NCBI RefSeq assembly: GCF_022483985.1
Contig: NZ_JAKVME010000001.1
Location: 1,488,001-1,552,000 of the forward strand
DNA from: Acetobacter sp.
GTDB lineage: Bacteria > Pseudomonadota > Alphaproteobacteria > Acetobacterales > Acetobacteraceae
Length of the DNA stretch: 64,000 bases
Reading direction: 5' to 3'
Below, one piece after another: positions 24,888 through 33,290 of this stretch (its first letter is position 1; every line of letters begins with the position of its first letter). The position numbers and the translations under genes were made by a program. The notes beneath the pieces were generated by a model. The model was not told the origin of the DNA. It saw only the letters and a list, made by a program, of their open reading frames with translations, and did not search any database.

Positions 24888-27802
24888 AGCCCACCCATGC
24901 CAATATCGCCACCCGACGGCTGCTGCGCTGGTGCAGGTGTTGCCGCAGAATTTGTCCCACTACCGCTACTGCTGGGCGCGCTGCTCTCGGAAGCGCCACC
25001 AGACGACATGTCACTTTCAGAATCAGGCAGATTTTCCGCGCCTGTATCCGCAGCCGTCAGCTCTCCCGTTCCGGGACTGCCTGCGGCAAAGCTGGAGCTG
25101 CCACCCGGCACCTGATCGTCCTTGAACGCATCGACGGTCACACCACGACCGGTATCGTAACGCACAAGCGTCACTCCTTCAGGCACAGGGAAATCCAGCT
25201 TTGGCCGCCCTTCAAGAGCCGATTTCATGATCCGGTTCCAGATCGGACCGGCGATGGTGCCGCCTGTCTCGTTCTTGCCGAGCGACTGCGGCTGATCGAA
25301 CCCGATCCACACAATCGTCACCAGATCGGCTGAATAGCCCGCGAACCAGGCGTCATTGAAATCCTGACTGGTTCCCGTCTTGCCTGCGATCGGGTTGTCG
25401 ATTCCAACTCCTGCCTGCTGGCCAGTGCCGCGTTTGATCACGTCCTGCAACATGGTGGTGATCTGGAAGGCGCTGGCTTCGCTGCTGACAGCCGGCCGCG
25501 TGTCCATCAGAGCAGGCACATCCGACTGCCCCGCTTCCGGAACAACTGTCCCGCCAGACGGCGACTGAGACGCGCGGGCGGAAGCGTTATCGCCCTGCCC
25601 CGCATCCGGGAAGACGGCATTCGGTTCGGTTCCAGAGGGCGACACCGCCGGTGTCTGCGCCTGAGCCAAAGATGAAAGTGTCAACCCCTCCGGTCGCCAG
25701 AGGATATGGCCGTTGCGATCCTGCACATCGTCGATCAGGGTGGGCGTGACCTTGTGGCCGCCGTTGGCAATGGTGGCGTAAGCGCCGGCCTCGCGCAGCA
25801 CGGTCGTCTCCACAGCGCCCAGAGCCGCGGGCAGCACATGCGGCATGTTCTGCACCAGCCCGATATCCTCGGCCAGCCTGGCGACGCTCTTGATGCCGAT
25901 ATGCGCGGCCAGACGAATGGTCACGAGGTTGCGGGATTCCCTCAGCGCGTCGTGCAGCGTCGTCGCGCCCCAGAAATCCTTTTCATAATTGTTCGGATGC
26001 CAGCTTCCATAGGAAACGGCGGAATCATCAAACTTCTGGGACGGGGAAACCCCCTGCTCCATCGCCGTCAGATAGACGAACGGTTTGAAGGAGGATCCCG
26101 GCTGACGCATCGCCTGCGAAGCCCGATTGAACTGCGAGGATTCAAACGACCAGCCACCCGACATGGCCAGCACGCGTCCCGTGTGGACATCCATCGTCAC
26201 GACCGCGCCTTCGACCCGTGGAATCTGCCGGATCGCAACACGACCGCCCTCGGCCTGCGGTTCGACCATCAGCAGATCGCCGGGGCGCAACGCCCGATAG
26301 ACCCGCATCCAGCCCATATCCTTCGCCAGCAACGCAGCACGATGAGGCGTGCCGCTTTCGAGCCAGCCGACCGTGCCGTTACCTGAATCCAGCACGACCG
26401 CCAGACGCCAGCGATCCAGCATACCCCTCGGATGTGGCGCCGCGGCCAGTGCGGCGGTCCATGCAGCCTCGTCCTGCGCGGCGCTTCGGGTGACGGTGTC
26501 GAGATGCCCGACGGCACCGCGCCAGCCACCATGCGAACGGTCATAGGCCATAAGCCCATCCCGCAACGCCGCCGTGACGGAGGTCTGAAGGACAGGGTCG
26601 AAGCTTGTGTGCACGTCCAGACCACCCTGCATGGTCTGCTGCACGCCATATTTCTCGATCAGCTCGCGACGTACTTCCTCGCTGAACCACTCAGAGCCGG
26701 GAGCGGGTCCGGGCCGCCGGAAGCTTTTCGTGGAGAGCGCTTCCTGTCGGGCCGCCTCGGCAGACTGGGCGTCGAGCCAGCCGAGTTCCTGCATACGATC
26801 CAGAATCCAGTTGCGCCGATTACGGGCCGCTTCCGGATAACGGTAAGGATTGTAGTTGGTTGGAGACTTCGGAAGCGCAGCCAGAAAAGCCGCTTCGGAA
26901 TCATCAAGCTGATCGAGCGGCTTGTTGAAATAGGCCTGCGACGCCGCGCCGATGCCGTAAGCACCGTCACCCAGATAGATTTCATTGAGATAGATTTCGA
27001 GAATCTTCTCCTTGGGCAGCACCTGCTCCACGCGCAGAGCCAGCAGGGCTTCCTTGGCCTTGCGCTCCATCGACAGGGCGTTCGAGCCCAGCAGCATGAT
27101 GCGGGCGACCTGCTGTGTGATGGTCGAAGCGCCAAGCGGCCGTCGCCCCTTGCCACGGGACAGGTCCGTGAGACCGGCGCGCAGGATGGCGACCGGGTCA
27201 ATGCCCTTGTGGGACCAGAATTTCTGGTCTTCTGCGGCAAGAAAAGCGTTCTTCACGCGGTCCGGGATAGCTGAATAGGGCACGAAGACCCGTCGTTCCG
27301 CCGCAAGCTCGGCAATGAGCCGATCGTCACCGGAATAAAGGCGGCTCATCACCGGCGGCTGATAGGAACGCAGCCCCTCCACGGTGGGGAGGTCCGACAC
27401 CAGACCGGCATATTTGTACCACACGACCACGCCCGCCGTCGCGGTTCCGAGCAGCAGCACGGCCACAGTGGTTCCAAGCAGCTTGCGCCACATGCGAAAA
27501 CGCGGACGACGCGGCGGGCCACCCCGGAACGGTGGCCGCACACCGCCACCACTACCGCCGCCGGAACCACCGCCACCAAAGTTGCCACCGCCGTAACCGC
27601 CTTCCAGCCGATCGCTGGAAGACACACGCAGATCAGGCCGGTTCCGGCCGCCGGAAAGGTCTGAGGCCTGCACCACCAGAGCGCTCCATGCGTCTGCGAT
27701 GGAACCGCCGAGCACAGCGCCCCGTCCTTCCGGATGGTGCGGGTAACCGGCAGGAACCGGATTGCAGGAGAGCGGCAGGAAGAAAACTGGGCGGGATATC
27801 AT
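24881..27802 (-). CDS. mrcA: Penicillin-binding protein 1A (bifunctional transglycosylase/transpeptidase)
   Basis: A class A PBP that polymerises and crosslinks peptidoglycan at the inner membrane. Numbered from ATG 27802 (973 aa): an unusual Gly-rich and Pro/Arg-rich cytoplasmic tail (about 65-102), a membrane anchor at about 106-128, the GT51 transglycosylase with EDQKFWSHKG at 191-200 (catalytic Glu191), and the transpeptidase with SSFK (nucleophile Ser), SRN and KTGTSQ. The C-terminus is a Ser/Gly/Ala-rich low-complexity tail. The start is uncertain: ATG 27916 and several later GTG codons are in frame. No operon partner; it overlaps the 3' end of the small gene at 24567-24887. Confidence 0.93.
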   Translation of the reverse strand: MISRPVFFLPLSCNPVPAGYPHHPEGRGAVLGGSIADAWSALVVQASDLSGGRNRPDLRVSSSDRLEGGYGGGNFGGGGSGGGSGGGVRPPFRGGPPRRPRFRMWRKLLGTTVAVLLLGTATAGVVVWYKYAGLVSDLPTVEGLRSYQPPVMSRLYSGDDRLIAELAAERRVFVPYSAIPDRVKNAFLAAEDQKFWSHKGIDPVAILRAGLTDLSRGKGRRPLGASTITQQVARIMLLGSNALSMERKAKEALLALRVEQVLPKEKILEIYLNEIYLGDGAYGIGAASQAYFNKPLDQLDDSEAAFLAALPKSPTNYNPYRYPEAARNRRNWILDRMQELGWLDAQSAEAARQEALSTKSFRRPGPAPGSEWFSEEVRRELIEKYGVQQTMQGGLDVHTSFDPVLQTSVTAALRDGLMAYDRSHGGWRGAVGHLDTVTRSAAQDEAAWTAALAAAPHPRGMLDRWRLAVVLDSGNGTVGWLESGTPHRAALLAKDMGWMRVYRALRPGDLLMVEPQAEGGRVAIRQIPRVEGAVVTMDVHTGRVLAMSGGWSFESSQFNRASQAMRQPGSSFKPFVYLTAMEQGVSPSQKFDDSAVSYGSWHPNNYEKDFWGATTLHDALRESRNLVTIRLAAHIGIKSVARLAEDIGLVQNMPHVLPAALGAVETTVLREAGAYATIANGGHKVTPTLIDDVQDRNGHILWRPEGLTLSSLAQAQTPAVSPSGTEPNAVFPDAGQGDNASARASQSPSGGTVVPEAGQSDVPALMDTRPAVSSEASAFQITTMLQDVIKRGTGQQAGVGIDNPIAGKTGTSQDFNDAWFAGYSADLVTIVWIGFDQPQSLGKNETGGTIAGPIWNRIMKSALEGRPKLDFPVPEGVTLVRYDTGRGVTVDAFKDDQVPGGSSSFAAGSPGTGELTAADTGAENLPDSESDMSSGGASESSAPSSSGSGTNSAATPAPAQQPSGGDIGMGGLY

Positions 27803-27939
27803 ATACGGGTCTCTATCACCGTCACGGGATGCCGTCGCCCCCGGCATAGCTGGAAAACGGCAGGGATTCTGGTTCTGACTTATGGCGGTTTTATGGACAG
27901 CCCCAACGCGAGACAAAAGCCTCCGCGTCGGTGGGCAGC

Positions 27940-28422
27940 TCAGCTTCCCAGCACGACGCGATTGACGGCGTCATGCACACGGCCTGACGTCGGAGACGTT
28001 ATACTGGAGAACCAGTTTACAAGCTGCCCTTCCCGATTGATCAGGTACTTGAAGAAATTCCAGCGTGGACGGGCGAAAAAACCGCCCTTTCCCGCCAGCC
28101 AGTGGAACAGCGGGGTGGCTTCAGCGCCCTTGACGTGACATCTGGCCGTCATCGGAAAGCTCACACCATAATTACGGGCGCAGAAGGTGGCGATTTCTGA
28201 GGCGCTCCCTGGCTCCTGCTGGCCGAAGTCATTGGACGGTATGCCAACGACGACGAGTTCATGCCCCATTTCCGACCAGAGCGACTGGAGACCTTCATAT
28301 TGCGGCGTGAAACCACATTTCGAGGCCGTGTTGACAATCAGGAGCGGTTTTCCACGCCAGGCCCCGAGATCCACGACACCACCCTGAAGACCGGGAAGGC
28401 TGAAATCATAGGCACAGGACAT
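27940..28422 (-). CDS. Glutathione peroxidase family protein (thiol peroxidase, Cys type)
   Basis: A 160-aa thioredoxin-fold peroxidase that reduces hydroperoxides. The catalytic region NTASKCGFTPQYEGLQ has Cys36 in the place of selenocysteine, with the Gln of FGQQEPG (about 68) and Trp of RWNFFKYL completing the triad. Bacterial Cys-type members often use thioredoxin as reductant. The start is ATG 28422 with GGAGAG eight bases upstream; a longer frame to 28578 lacks family similarity at its N-terminus. Single-gene unit. Confidence 0.92.
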   Translation of the reverse strand: MSCAYDFSLPGLQGGVVDLGAWRGKPLLIVNTASKCGFTPQYEGLQSLWSEMGHELVVVGIPSNDFGQQEPGSASEIATFCARNYGVSFPMTARCHVKGAEATPLFHWLAGKGGFFARPRWNFFKYLINREGQLVNWFSSITSPTSGRVHDAVNRVVLGS

Positions 28423-28824
28423 TTTGCCGCTCTCCGTTGGCTGATGCGTCTCATTTTCCTGCCCATGTCTCCGCAGATTGTCGAGAGGCATGGACAACCG
28501 GAACAGTATAATGTGCACCCGCACCATCTCGCAAAGCCGGGATACGACATGGCTTCCATCAGGAGAAACTGCCAACAACGCCAGTTCACGAAACGGCTTC
28601 CGAAGCCCGGAAGAGGCGGAGGACCGCTGGAGAAAATGAGCCGGTCAAGGGAAATGCTTTCATGGAGCAACCTCCGGGCTTCACAAACATTCTTGCAGGA
28701 GATGAAAAGAGATGAAACAAAGGTGTCTCCTGCACGCGACAGCAGCCCTGACGGCCTGCCCTCTCTGCCAGTCGGTCTGAAAATGCCCGTTGTCTGTGGG
28801 AAACGCCGAATAAGGAGTGCGACC
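28423..28824. other. Gap between divergent genes, with a 9-bp inverted repeat
   Basis: About 400 bases between the divergently transcribed peroxidase and the exported protein at 28825. A perfect inverted repeat, TGCAGGAGA (28694-28702) and TCTCCTGCA (28726-28734), sits about 90 bases before the downstream start and may be an operator or a leader hairpin. A long open frame crosses this gap on the plus strand but has no protein-like features before residue 28825. Confidence 0.45.
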
Positions 28825-29346
28825 TTGACCCGACAATTTCTGGCCGCGACCATGATGATCACCGTGACCGGCTTTGGCATCGTCCCGGCAAAGGTGGCGC
28901 TGGCCGCATCGGTTCCAGCCGAAACCACGGACATGGTCGCTCCGGGGGCCGATAATACGGACCGGATTGTCTTTCGGATCACGCAGGCCAATCTCGGCCC
29001 CGGCTACACGTGGGGCAACGGCATCCTGCATTTCAAAAGTGCTGACTATGCCATCCGCGTGGAAGGTGGCGGAGCGCCCGCCATCGGCTATTCCAATGCC
29101 TGCGTGCAGGGCGCGGTCACCGGGCTGGCCACTGTCGAAGACTTCGACAGCACTTTCTGGGCCGTCAACACCGAGGCATCCGCCGGTAGCGGCACCGGCA
29201 ACATGGCGCTCCAGAATCAACGGGGCACCGAGTTGCACCTCAACGTCAAAAGCCGTGGTGTGCGACTCTCCGCTGCTGCCGAGCGTCTTCGGTTCCACGT
29301 TCTCGGTCCAGCCAAACAGAGCTTCGACAGCCAGCGCTGCTCCTGA
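28825..29346 (+). CDS. Exported protein of unknown function
   Basis: A 173-aa protein best started at TTG 28825, which has a good ribosome binding site (AAGGAG, seven bases spacing) and is followed directly by a signal peptide (LTRQFLAATMMITVTGFGIVPAKVALA in parts, cleavage near residue 28). The mature part is beta-rich with many glycines (GPGYTWGNGILHF, YAIRVEGGGAPAIGYSNACVQGAV, GTELHLNVKSRGVRLSAAAERLRF). One Cys pair (CVQG and the C-terminal RCS) could form a disulfide. No family was recognised. It lies just upstream of lpxB but has its own leader. Confidence 0.72.
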   Translation: MTRQFLAATMMITVTGFGIVPAKVALAASVPAETTDMVAPGADNTDRIVFRITQANLGPGYTWGNGILHFKSADYAIRVEGGGAPAIGYSNACVQGAVTGLATVEDFDSTFWAVNTEASAGSGTGNMALQNQRGTELHLNVKSRGVRLSAAAERLRFHVLGPAKQSFDSQRCS

Positions 29347-29369
29347 TCAGGTCCGGATAGCCTTACTCC

Positions 29370-30560
29370 ATGACTGACGCCCCCCTGATCTGGCTTCTCG
29401 CAGGAGAAGCCAGTGGAGACGTGCTGGGTTCGCGCCTGATGGCCGCCCTACGAAAGCAGCAGCCCGATGTCCGCTTTGCCGGGGTGGGAGGCCCCCGCAT
29501 GACCGAGGCGGGTCTCATCAGTCTTTTCCCCATGAGAGATCTTGCCGTCATGGGGCTGGTGGAGATTCTGCCCCGTATACGGTCACTTTCCCGCCGTCTT
29601 GACGAAGCCGTCACCAACATTGAAGCCCTGCGGCCCGATCTGGTTGTGACCATCGACAGTCCCGGCTTTTCACTCCGGCTGCTGCGCCGGATCGCCCCGC
29701 TGCGTATTCCGCGCGTCCAGTATGTCGCGCCGCAGGTCTGGGCATGGCGGGAACACCGTGTGCGGAAATTCCCCGGTCTATGGGAAAAACTCCTCGTCCT
29801 GCTTCCCTTTGAGGAAACCTTCTTTCAGAAGCACGATCTTGACGCGCATTTCGTCGGTCATCCGGTGCTCCAGTCGGAAGCCGACAGAGGGGATGCCCAT
29901 CGATTCCGTCAACAGCACCATCTACAGGACGCAGCCCCGATCCTGATTCTGATGCCCGGCAGCAGACGCTCGGAAGCCCCTCGCCTGTTGCCCGTTTTCG
30001 GCGCCATGCTGACGCTTCTGAAAAAACGGATGCCGGATATCGTCCCGGTTATTCCGGTCTCTCCGATCGTGGCGGACACCGTCAGAAAGGCAACAGCTCT
30101 CTGGCCGGTGCAACCGCTGATCGTGACGGAGATCACGGAAAAACATGAAGCTTTCGCAGCCGCCAGCGCCGCCCTGACAAAATCAGGCACGTCGACTCTC
30201 GAACTGGCTCTGGCTGGAGTGCCCATGGCGGTGACCTATCGTGTCAATCCGCTCACGGCCGCGATCGCCCGTCGCCTGATCCGCGTTCCCCATGTCGCCA
30301 TGGTCAATCTTCTGGCGAGGGAAGCGCTCGTGCCGGAGTTGCTTCAGGAAGACTGCCGTCCGGACAAACTGGCGCAGACGGTTATCCAGCTCATGACTGA
30401 TCCTCTCCTTCAGGCCCGTCAGAAGAAAGGGTTTCAGACCCTGCTTACCGGCCTTCGCGCACCGGGCCAGTCGACACCCGCTGATGCGGCCGCATCGGAA
30501 ATCCTGAGTCTTCTTCGGGAAAAGGCTGCCAGTCTGCCCTCTCCTCATCCGGAAAGTTAG
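29370..30560 (+). CDS. lpxB: Lipid-A-disaccharide synthase LpxB
   Basis: A 396-aa peripheral inner-membrane GT19 glycosyltransferase that joins UDP-2,3-diacylglucosamine and lipid X into the lipid A disaccharide. Landmarks are LAGEASGDVLGSRLM at the N-terminus, FAGVGGPRMTEAGL, the DSPGFSLRL stretch, QYVAPQVWAWREHRVRK, FVGHPV, LMPGSRRSE and the C-terminal TKSGTSTLELAL. It is not next to lpxA/lpxD/fabZ here, unlike many alphaproteobacteria. A palindrome overlaps its stop codon. Confidence 0.96.
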   Translation: MTDAPLIWLLAGEASGDVLGSRLMAALRKQQPDVRFAGVGGPRMTEAGLISLFPMRDLAVMGLVEILPRIRSLSRRLDEAVTNIEALRPDLVVTIDSPGFSLRLLRRIAPLRIPRVQYVAPQVWAWREHRVRKFPGLWEKLLVLLPFEETFFQKHDLDAHFVGHPVLQSEADRGDAHRFRQQHHLQDAAPILILMPGSRRSEAPRLLPVFGAMLTLLKKRMPDIVPVIPVSPIVADTVRKATALWPVQPLIVTEITEKHEAFAAASAALTKSGTSTLELALAGVPMAVTYRVNPLTAAIARRLIRVPHVAMVNLLAREALVPELLQEDCRPDKLAQTVIQLMTDPLLQARQKKGFQTLLTGLRAPGQSTPADAAASEILSLLREKAASLPSPHPES

Positions 30561-30600
30561 GGCAATCCCGCTGAACGCGGGTTCAGTTAAATTGCCCTAA
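30557..30600. repeat. Palindromic element at the end of lpxB
   Basis: A 10-bp perfect outer stem (TTAGGGCAAT / ATTGCCCTAA) with an inner CCCGC / GCGGG stem; the lpxB stop TAG is inside the stem. It probably acts as a transcript-end hairpin. Its outer arms resemble the hairpin at 36233-36276. Confidence 0.6.
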
Positions 30601-30778
30601 CACCCTGTCTATCGCGCGCCTTCAGCAGCTTAAACATGTCCGTTTGAACCGAATATGCGCCCATCCCCGGTGCGACATGGTGTCATAATCCGCCACTTGT
30701 TACAGTAGGTAACTTTTCTGCCTCATTCAGGAGACAGGACAACGATAGGACGATGACCAGAAACAGCATCAGGAATAT

Positions 30779-31216
30779 ATGATGAAGCGCTTGGCTTTCG
30801 CAGGTTTTGCTGCCCTTTCCCTCGCCATTGCGGCGCAGGATGTGCATGCCCAGAGCACGGTCCCGGCAACCCAGCAGTCATTTGGTTCTTCCCTGCTTTC
30901 AGGCGTGCGTCAGAGCGGTCAAGACGCCGTCAATCAGAGCGTCACGAACACTCGATCCAATCTCGAAAACCGTGCCAGTTCCTACAGCCAGAATGTGTCG
31001 GCCCGTGAAAAAGCAGTGAGTGACAAGGTCAACGGATACAAGGACGGCATAAACACTCAGACCGCCAATGCCCGGAACAAGGTGAGTGGCGGCCTCAAAA
31101 ACTATCAGAACGATGTGGCTACGCGCAGGGAAAATATCGACAGTTCCTACAAGGCCAAGAAGTCACAGCTCACGGCGACCAAGAACGCCACCAAGTCCCT
31201 TCTCGGCACCTGGTAA
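30779..31216 (+). CDS. Exported helical protein with LEA-like amphipathic repeats
   Basis: A 145-aa protein with a signal peptide (MMKRLAFAGFAALSLAIAAQ in parts, cleavage near HAQ at 23-25). The mature part is very poor in large hydrophobics and Cys, and rich in Asn, Lys, Ser, Ala and Gln in amphipathic helical stretches (ENRASSYSQNVSAREKAVSDKV, NARNKVSGGLKNYQNDVATRREN in parts). Such composition recalls LEA-type or apolipoprotein-like stress proteins, but this is only a compositional likeness. Single gene with a strong terminator. Confidence 0.7.
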   Translation: MMKRLAFAGFAALSLAIAAQDVHAQSTVPATQQSFGSSLLSGVRQSGQDAVNQSVTNTRSNLENRASSYSQNVSAREKAVSDKVNGYKDGINTQTANARNKVSGGLKNYQNDVATRRENIDSSYKAKKSQLTATKNATKSLLGTW

Positions 31217-31226
31217 AAAAGCATCG

Positions 31227-31256
31227 GACAGGAGAAAACTCCGGATTTCTCCTGTC
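31227..31256. terminator. Bidirectional terminator hairpin
   Basis: An 11-bp perfect stem (GACAGGAGAAA / TTTCTCCTGTC) between convergent genes. On the minus strand TTTTTT follows, so it also ends the PCuAC-like gene. Confidence 0.85.
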
Positions 31257-31273
31257 GGTCCATCCTGCTCAAT

Positions 31274-31855
31274 TCAGTTTGCCGTAGAGCGTGGCACCGG
31301 CTGATGCGCTCTGGTGCCACGCACCTCGAAACTGACCGTTTTTTCCGAGCCCCCCAGAAAATGGAACTGCACGGGAATGGTCATCCCCTGCTCCACCGCC
31401 TTCCCCTCCGCGACCTTGCAGACAAGATGATAACCGCCCGGCGGAAAGACCAGCATCTGTTTTGCCGGCAGGGTCAGATGCGTGAAGAGCTGTCGCGTCA
31501 GTGTGCCAACCTCCAGATCGGAATGATAACCGAACATGGTCGAGCAGGATGGAGAAGAAATCCGGTCGATCAGGTACGATGTGTCCGAACTGTTTTCCAG
31601 CTCGAAATAGGCGGCGACATAGTGCTGCCCAGCCCCGACATGCTGCATCCATCCGCCTTTTATGACCACATCCTTCGCGGCATGCTCCTGCCCGGGAATA
31701 ACAGCGATGGTGAAACCGGTCTTAACGGCCTCGGTATTCAGTTCGTCCTCATGAGGCAGTGGTGTTGAGTCGGCATATCCCGTGGAAGCAGACAAAAGCA
31801 TGGAAACGCCAAGCGCATTCGTCAGATAACGTCGCAACACACCGCCTTTTCCCAT
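31274..31855 (-). CDS. PCuAC-domain copper chaperone-like periplasmic protein
   Basis: A 193-aa exported protein. A signal peptide covers about 1-29 (ending GYADS). The PCuAC domain lies at about 60-180 with GAGQHYVAAYFELENSSDTSYLIDRISSPSC, shown in parts, and the FPPGGYHLVCKV motif. PCuAC proteins deliver Cu(I) to cytochrome oxidase. The classical ligands are H-x10-M-x21-H-x-M; here the last Met-containing HxM is replaced by HLVC, and the first region is CSTMFGYH, so the site is altered. The start is ATG 31855 (MGKGGVLRRYL); an ATG at 31894 would extend the signal peptide. No Cu transporter adjoins. Confidence 0.75.
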   Translation of the reverse strand: MGKGGVLRRYLTNALGVSMLLSASTGYADSTPLPHEDELNTEAVKTGFTIAVIPGQEHAAKDVVIKGGWMQHVGAGQHYVAAYFELENSSDTSYLIDRISSPSCSTMFGYHSDLEVGTLTRQLFTHLTLPAKQMLVFPPGGYHLVCKVAEGKAVEQGMTIPVQFHFLGGSEKTVSFEVRGTRAHQPVPRSTAN

Positions 31856-32122
31856 AGCCCTGCCGCCTTTCCACGAACCATACAGACTTCTCACACCCCG
31901 CTCCTTTCCGCATGCCGCTTCATTTTCCCCGGTTCATGTCCGCCCGTCTGCGACTCTGCGGAAACAGCCCCGGGTTGCGGGCGGGACTCCCGGATGATTT
32001 GGCGATATACCACTGAATTATGAAAAACAGTTCCTGCGCGACGGTCGCAGGAGCCATGAAAGTGCGGAACAGGGCGCCGTTATCGGAGGCTCCGGTCTGC
32101 ACGGGATCAGGAACAGTAAGCG

Positions 32123-32593
32123 ATGCGGTGCCCTTTCTGCAGTGAAGCCGAAACACAGGTGAAGGACAGCCGTCCCGCCGAAGACGGAACATCCATCCGC
32201 CGCCGCCGCGCCTGTGCGACGTGCGGACAACGCTTTACGACCGTTGAACGTGTCCAGCTTCGTGAACTGACCGTTGTGAAAGCCGATGGACGCCGCGCCC
32301 TGTTCGATCGGGAAAAGCTCTCCCGCTCCATCCGGATCGCGCTTCGCAAGCGTCCGGTCTCGGAAGAGCAGATCGAACAGATGGTCAGCGGCATCGTCCG
32401 GCGACTGGAAGCCTCCGGGGAAAGCGAAATCTCCACAACACGGGTAGGCGAACTCGCCATGGAATCGCTGCATGCGATCGACGCGGTCGGTTACGTCCGT
32501 TTTGCCAGCGTATACCGGGACTTCCGCGAGACAAAGGACTTCTCGGAAATCCTCACCAGTATCGATGACCGGCGCAACCAGAAGACTAAATAA
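32123..32593 (+). CDS. nrdR: Transcriptional repressor NrdR
   Basis: A 156-aa repressor of ribonucleotide reductase genes. It has a zinc ribbon with Cys3, Cys6, Cys31 and Cys34 (MRCPFC ... CATCGQRF) and an ATP-cone domain (about 49-139, [20 protein letters not shown]). It senses ATP/dATP and binds NrdR boxes. No nrd genes are in the window. It precedes nusB and thiL in the usual alphaproteobacterial order, though ribDEH genes often found in between are absent. Confidence 0.97.
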   Translation: MRCPFCSEAETQVKDSRPAEDGTSIRRRRACATCGQRFTTVERVQLRELTVVKADGRRALFDREKLSRSIRIALRKRPVSEEQIEQMVSGIVRRLEASGESEISTTRVGELAMESLHAIDAVGYVRFASVYRDFRETKDFSEILTSIDDRRNQKTK

Positions 32594-32681
32594 GACATCA
32601 ATGCTCCGAAGGGCTGGACCTTACGCCCCAAAGGCGTCATTTAGCGCCCCCTTGGATAACCATTTGGCAGGAGGCACGATC

Positions 32682-33290
32682 ATGGCCCATTCAGACGACC
32701 GACTGAGCCCGGCCATGCGTCCGCGCACCGCCGCCCGTGTCGCCGCCGTTCAGGCTGTGTTTCAGATCGAACAGGGCAATGACACTGCGGACAGTGTCAT
32801 CATCCAGTTTGTCCAGCATCGTCTGGGTACGACGCTCGCCGGAGAGACCTTCGACGACGGTTTCATCCCTGAAGCCGACGTGACGCTGTTCACCCGCCTC
32901 ACCCGTCAGGCGGACGCTGGCACAGCCCATATCCATGAACTGCTGGCGGAGGTCCTGCCTCCGACATGGCCGGTCAAGCGCCTTGATCCAGTGCTCCGGG
33001 CCCTGTTTGCCGTCGCGATCTGTGAAATGGAAGAAAAAGACGCGCCGCCGGTGAACGTCATCATCAATGAGTATCTCGACGTTGCACATGGCTTTTTCTC
33101 TGGTGATGAGCCCAAGCTGGTGAATGGCGTTCTCGACGCCGTCGCCAGACGCCAAACGGCTTCGACTCAAGACGCCGCATCCGATGACGCAGCGGCAGTG
33201 GTATCCGAACAGCCGGAGAATGATCCTGCGGCTCACGTCCTGACGGAAGCCGCCGCAGAAACGGACCATTCCCATGACGGACAGGCCTGA
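32682..33290 (+). CDS. nusB: Transcription antitermination factor NusB
   Basis: A 202-aa NusB, an all-helical RNA-binding factor that joins NusE at boxA sites to prevent premature termination in rRNA operons. RPRTAARVAAVQAVFQIEQ, the central KRLDPVLRALFAVAICEME and the ending VNVIINEYLDVAHGFFSGDEPKLVNGVLD are family hallmarks. The start is ATG 32682 with CAGGAGGC upstream. A low-complexity acidic tail of about 40 residues follows the domain and is longer than usual. The 3' end overlaps thiL by 17 bases. Confidence 0.96.
   Translation: MAHSDDRLSPAMRPRTAARVAAVQAVFQIEQGNDTADSVIIQFVQHRLGTTLAGETFDDGFIPEADVTLFTRLTRQADAGTAHIHELLAEVLPPTWPVKRLDPVLRALFAVAICEMEEKDAPPVNVIINEYLDVAHGFFSGDEPKLVNGVLDAVARRQTASTQDAASDDAAAVVSEQPENDPAAHVLTEAAAETDHSHDGQA

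Noticed and set aside
28261-28824. Upstream extension of the exported protein frame to ATG 28261
   Set aside because: It runs antisense through the glutathione peroxidase N-terminus and the signal peptide would then be internal. TTG 28825 has a far better ribosome binding site.
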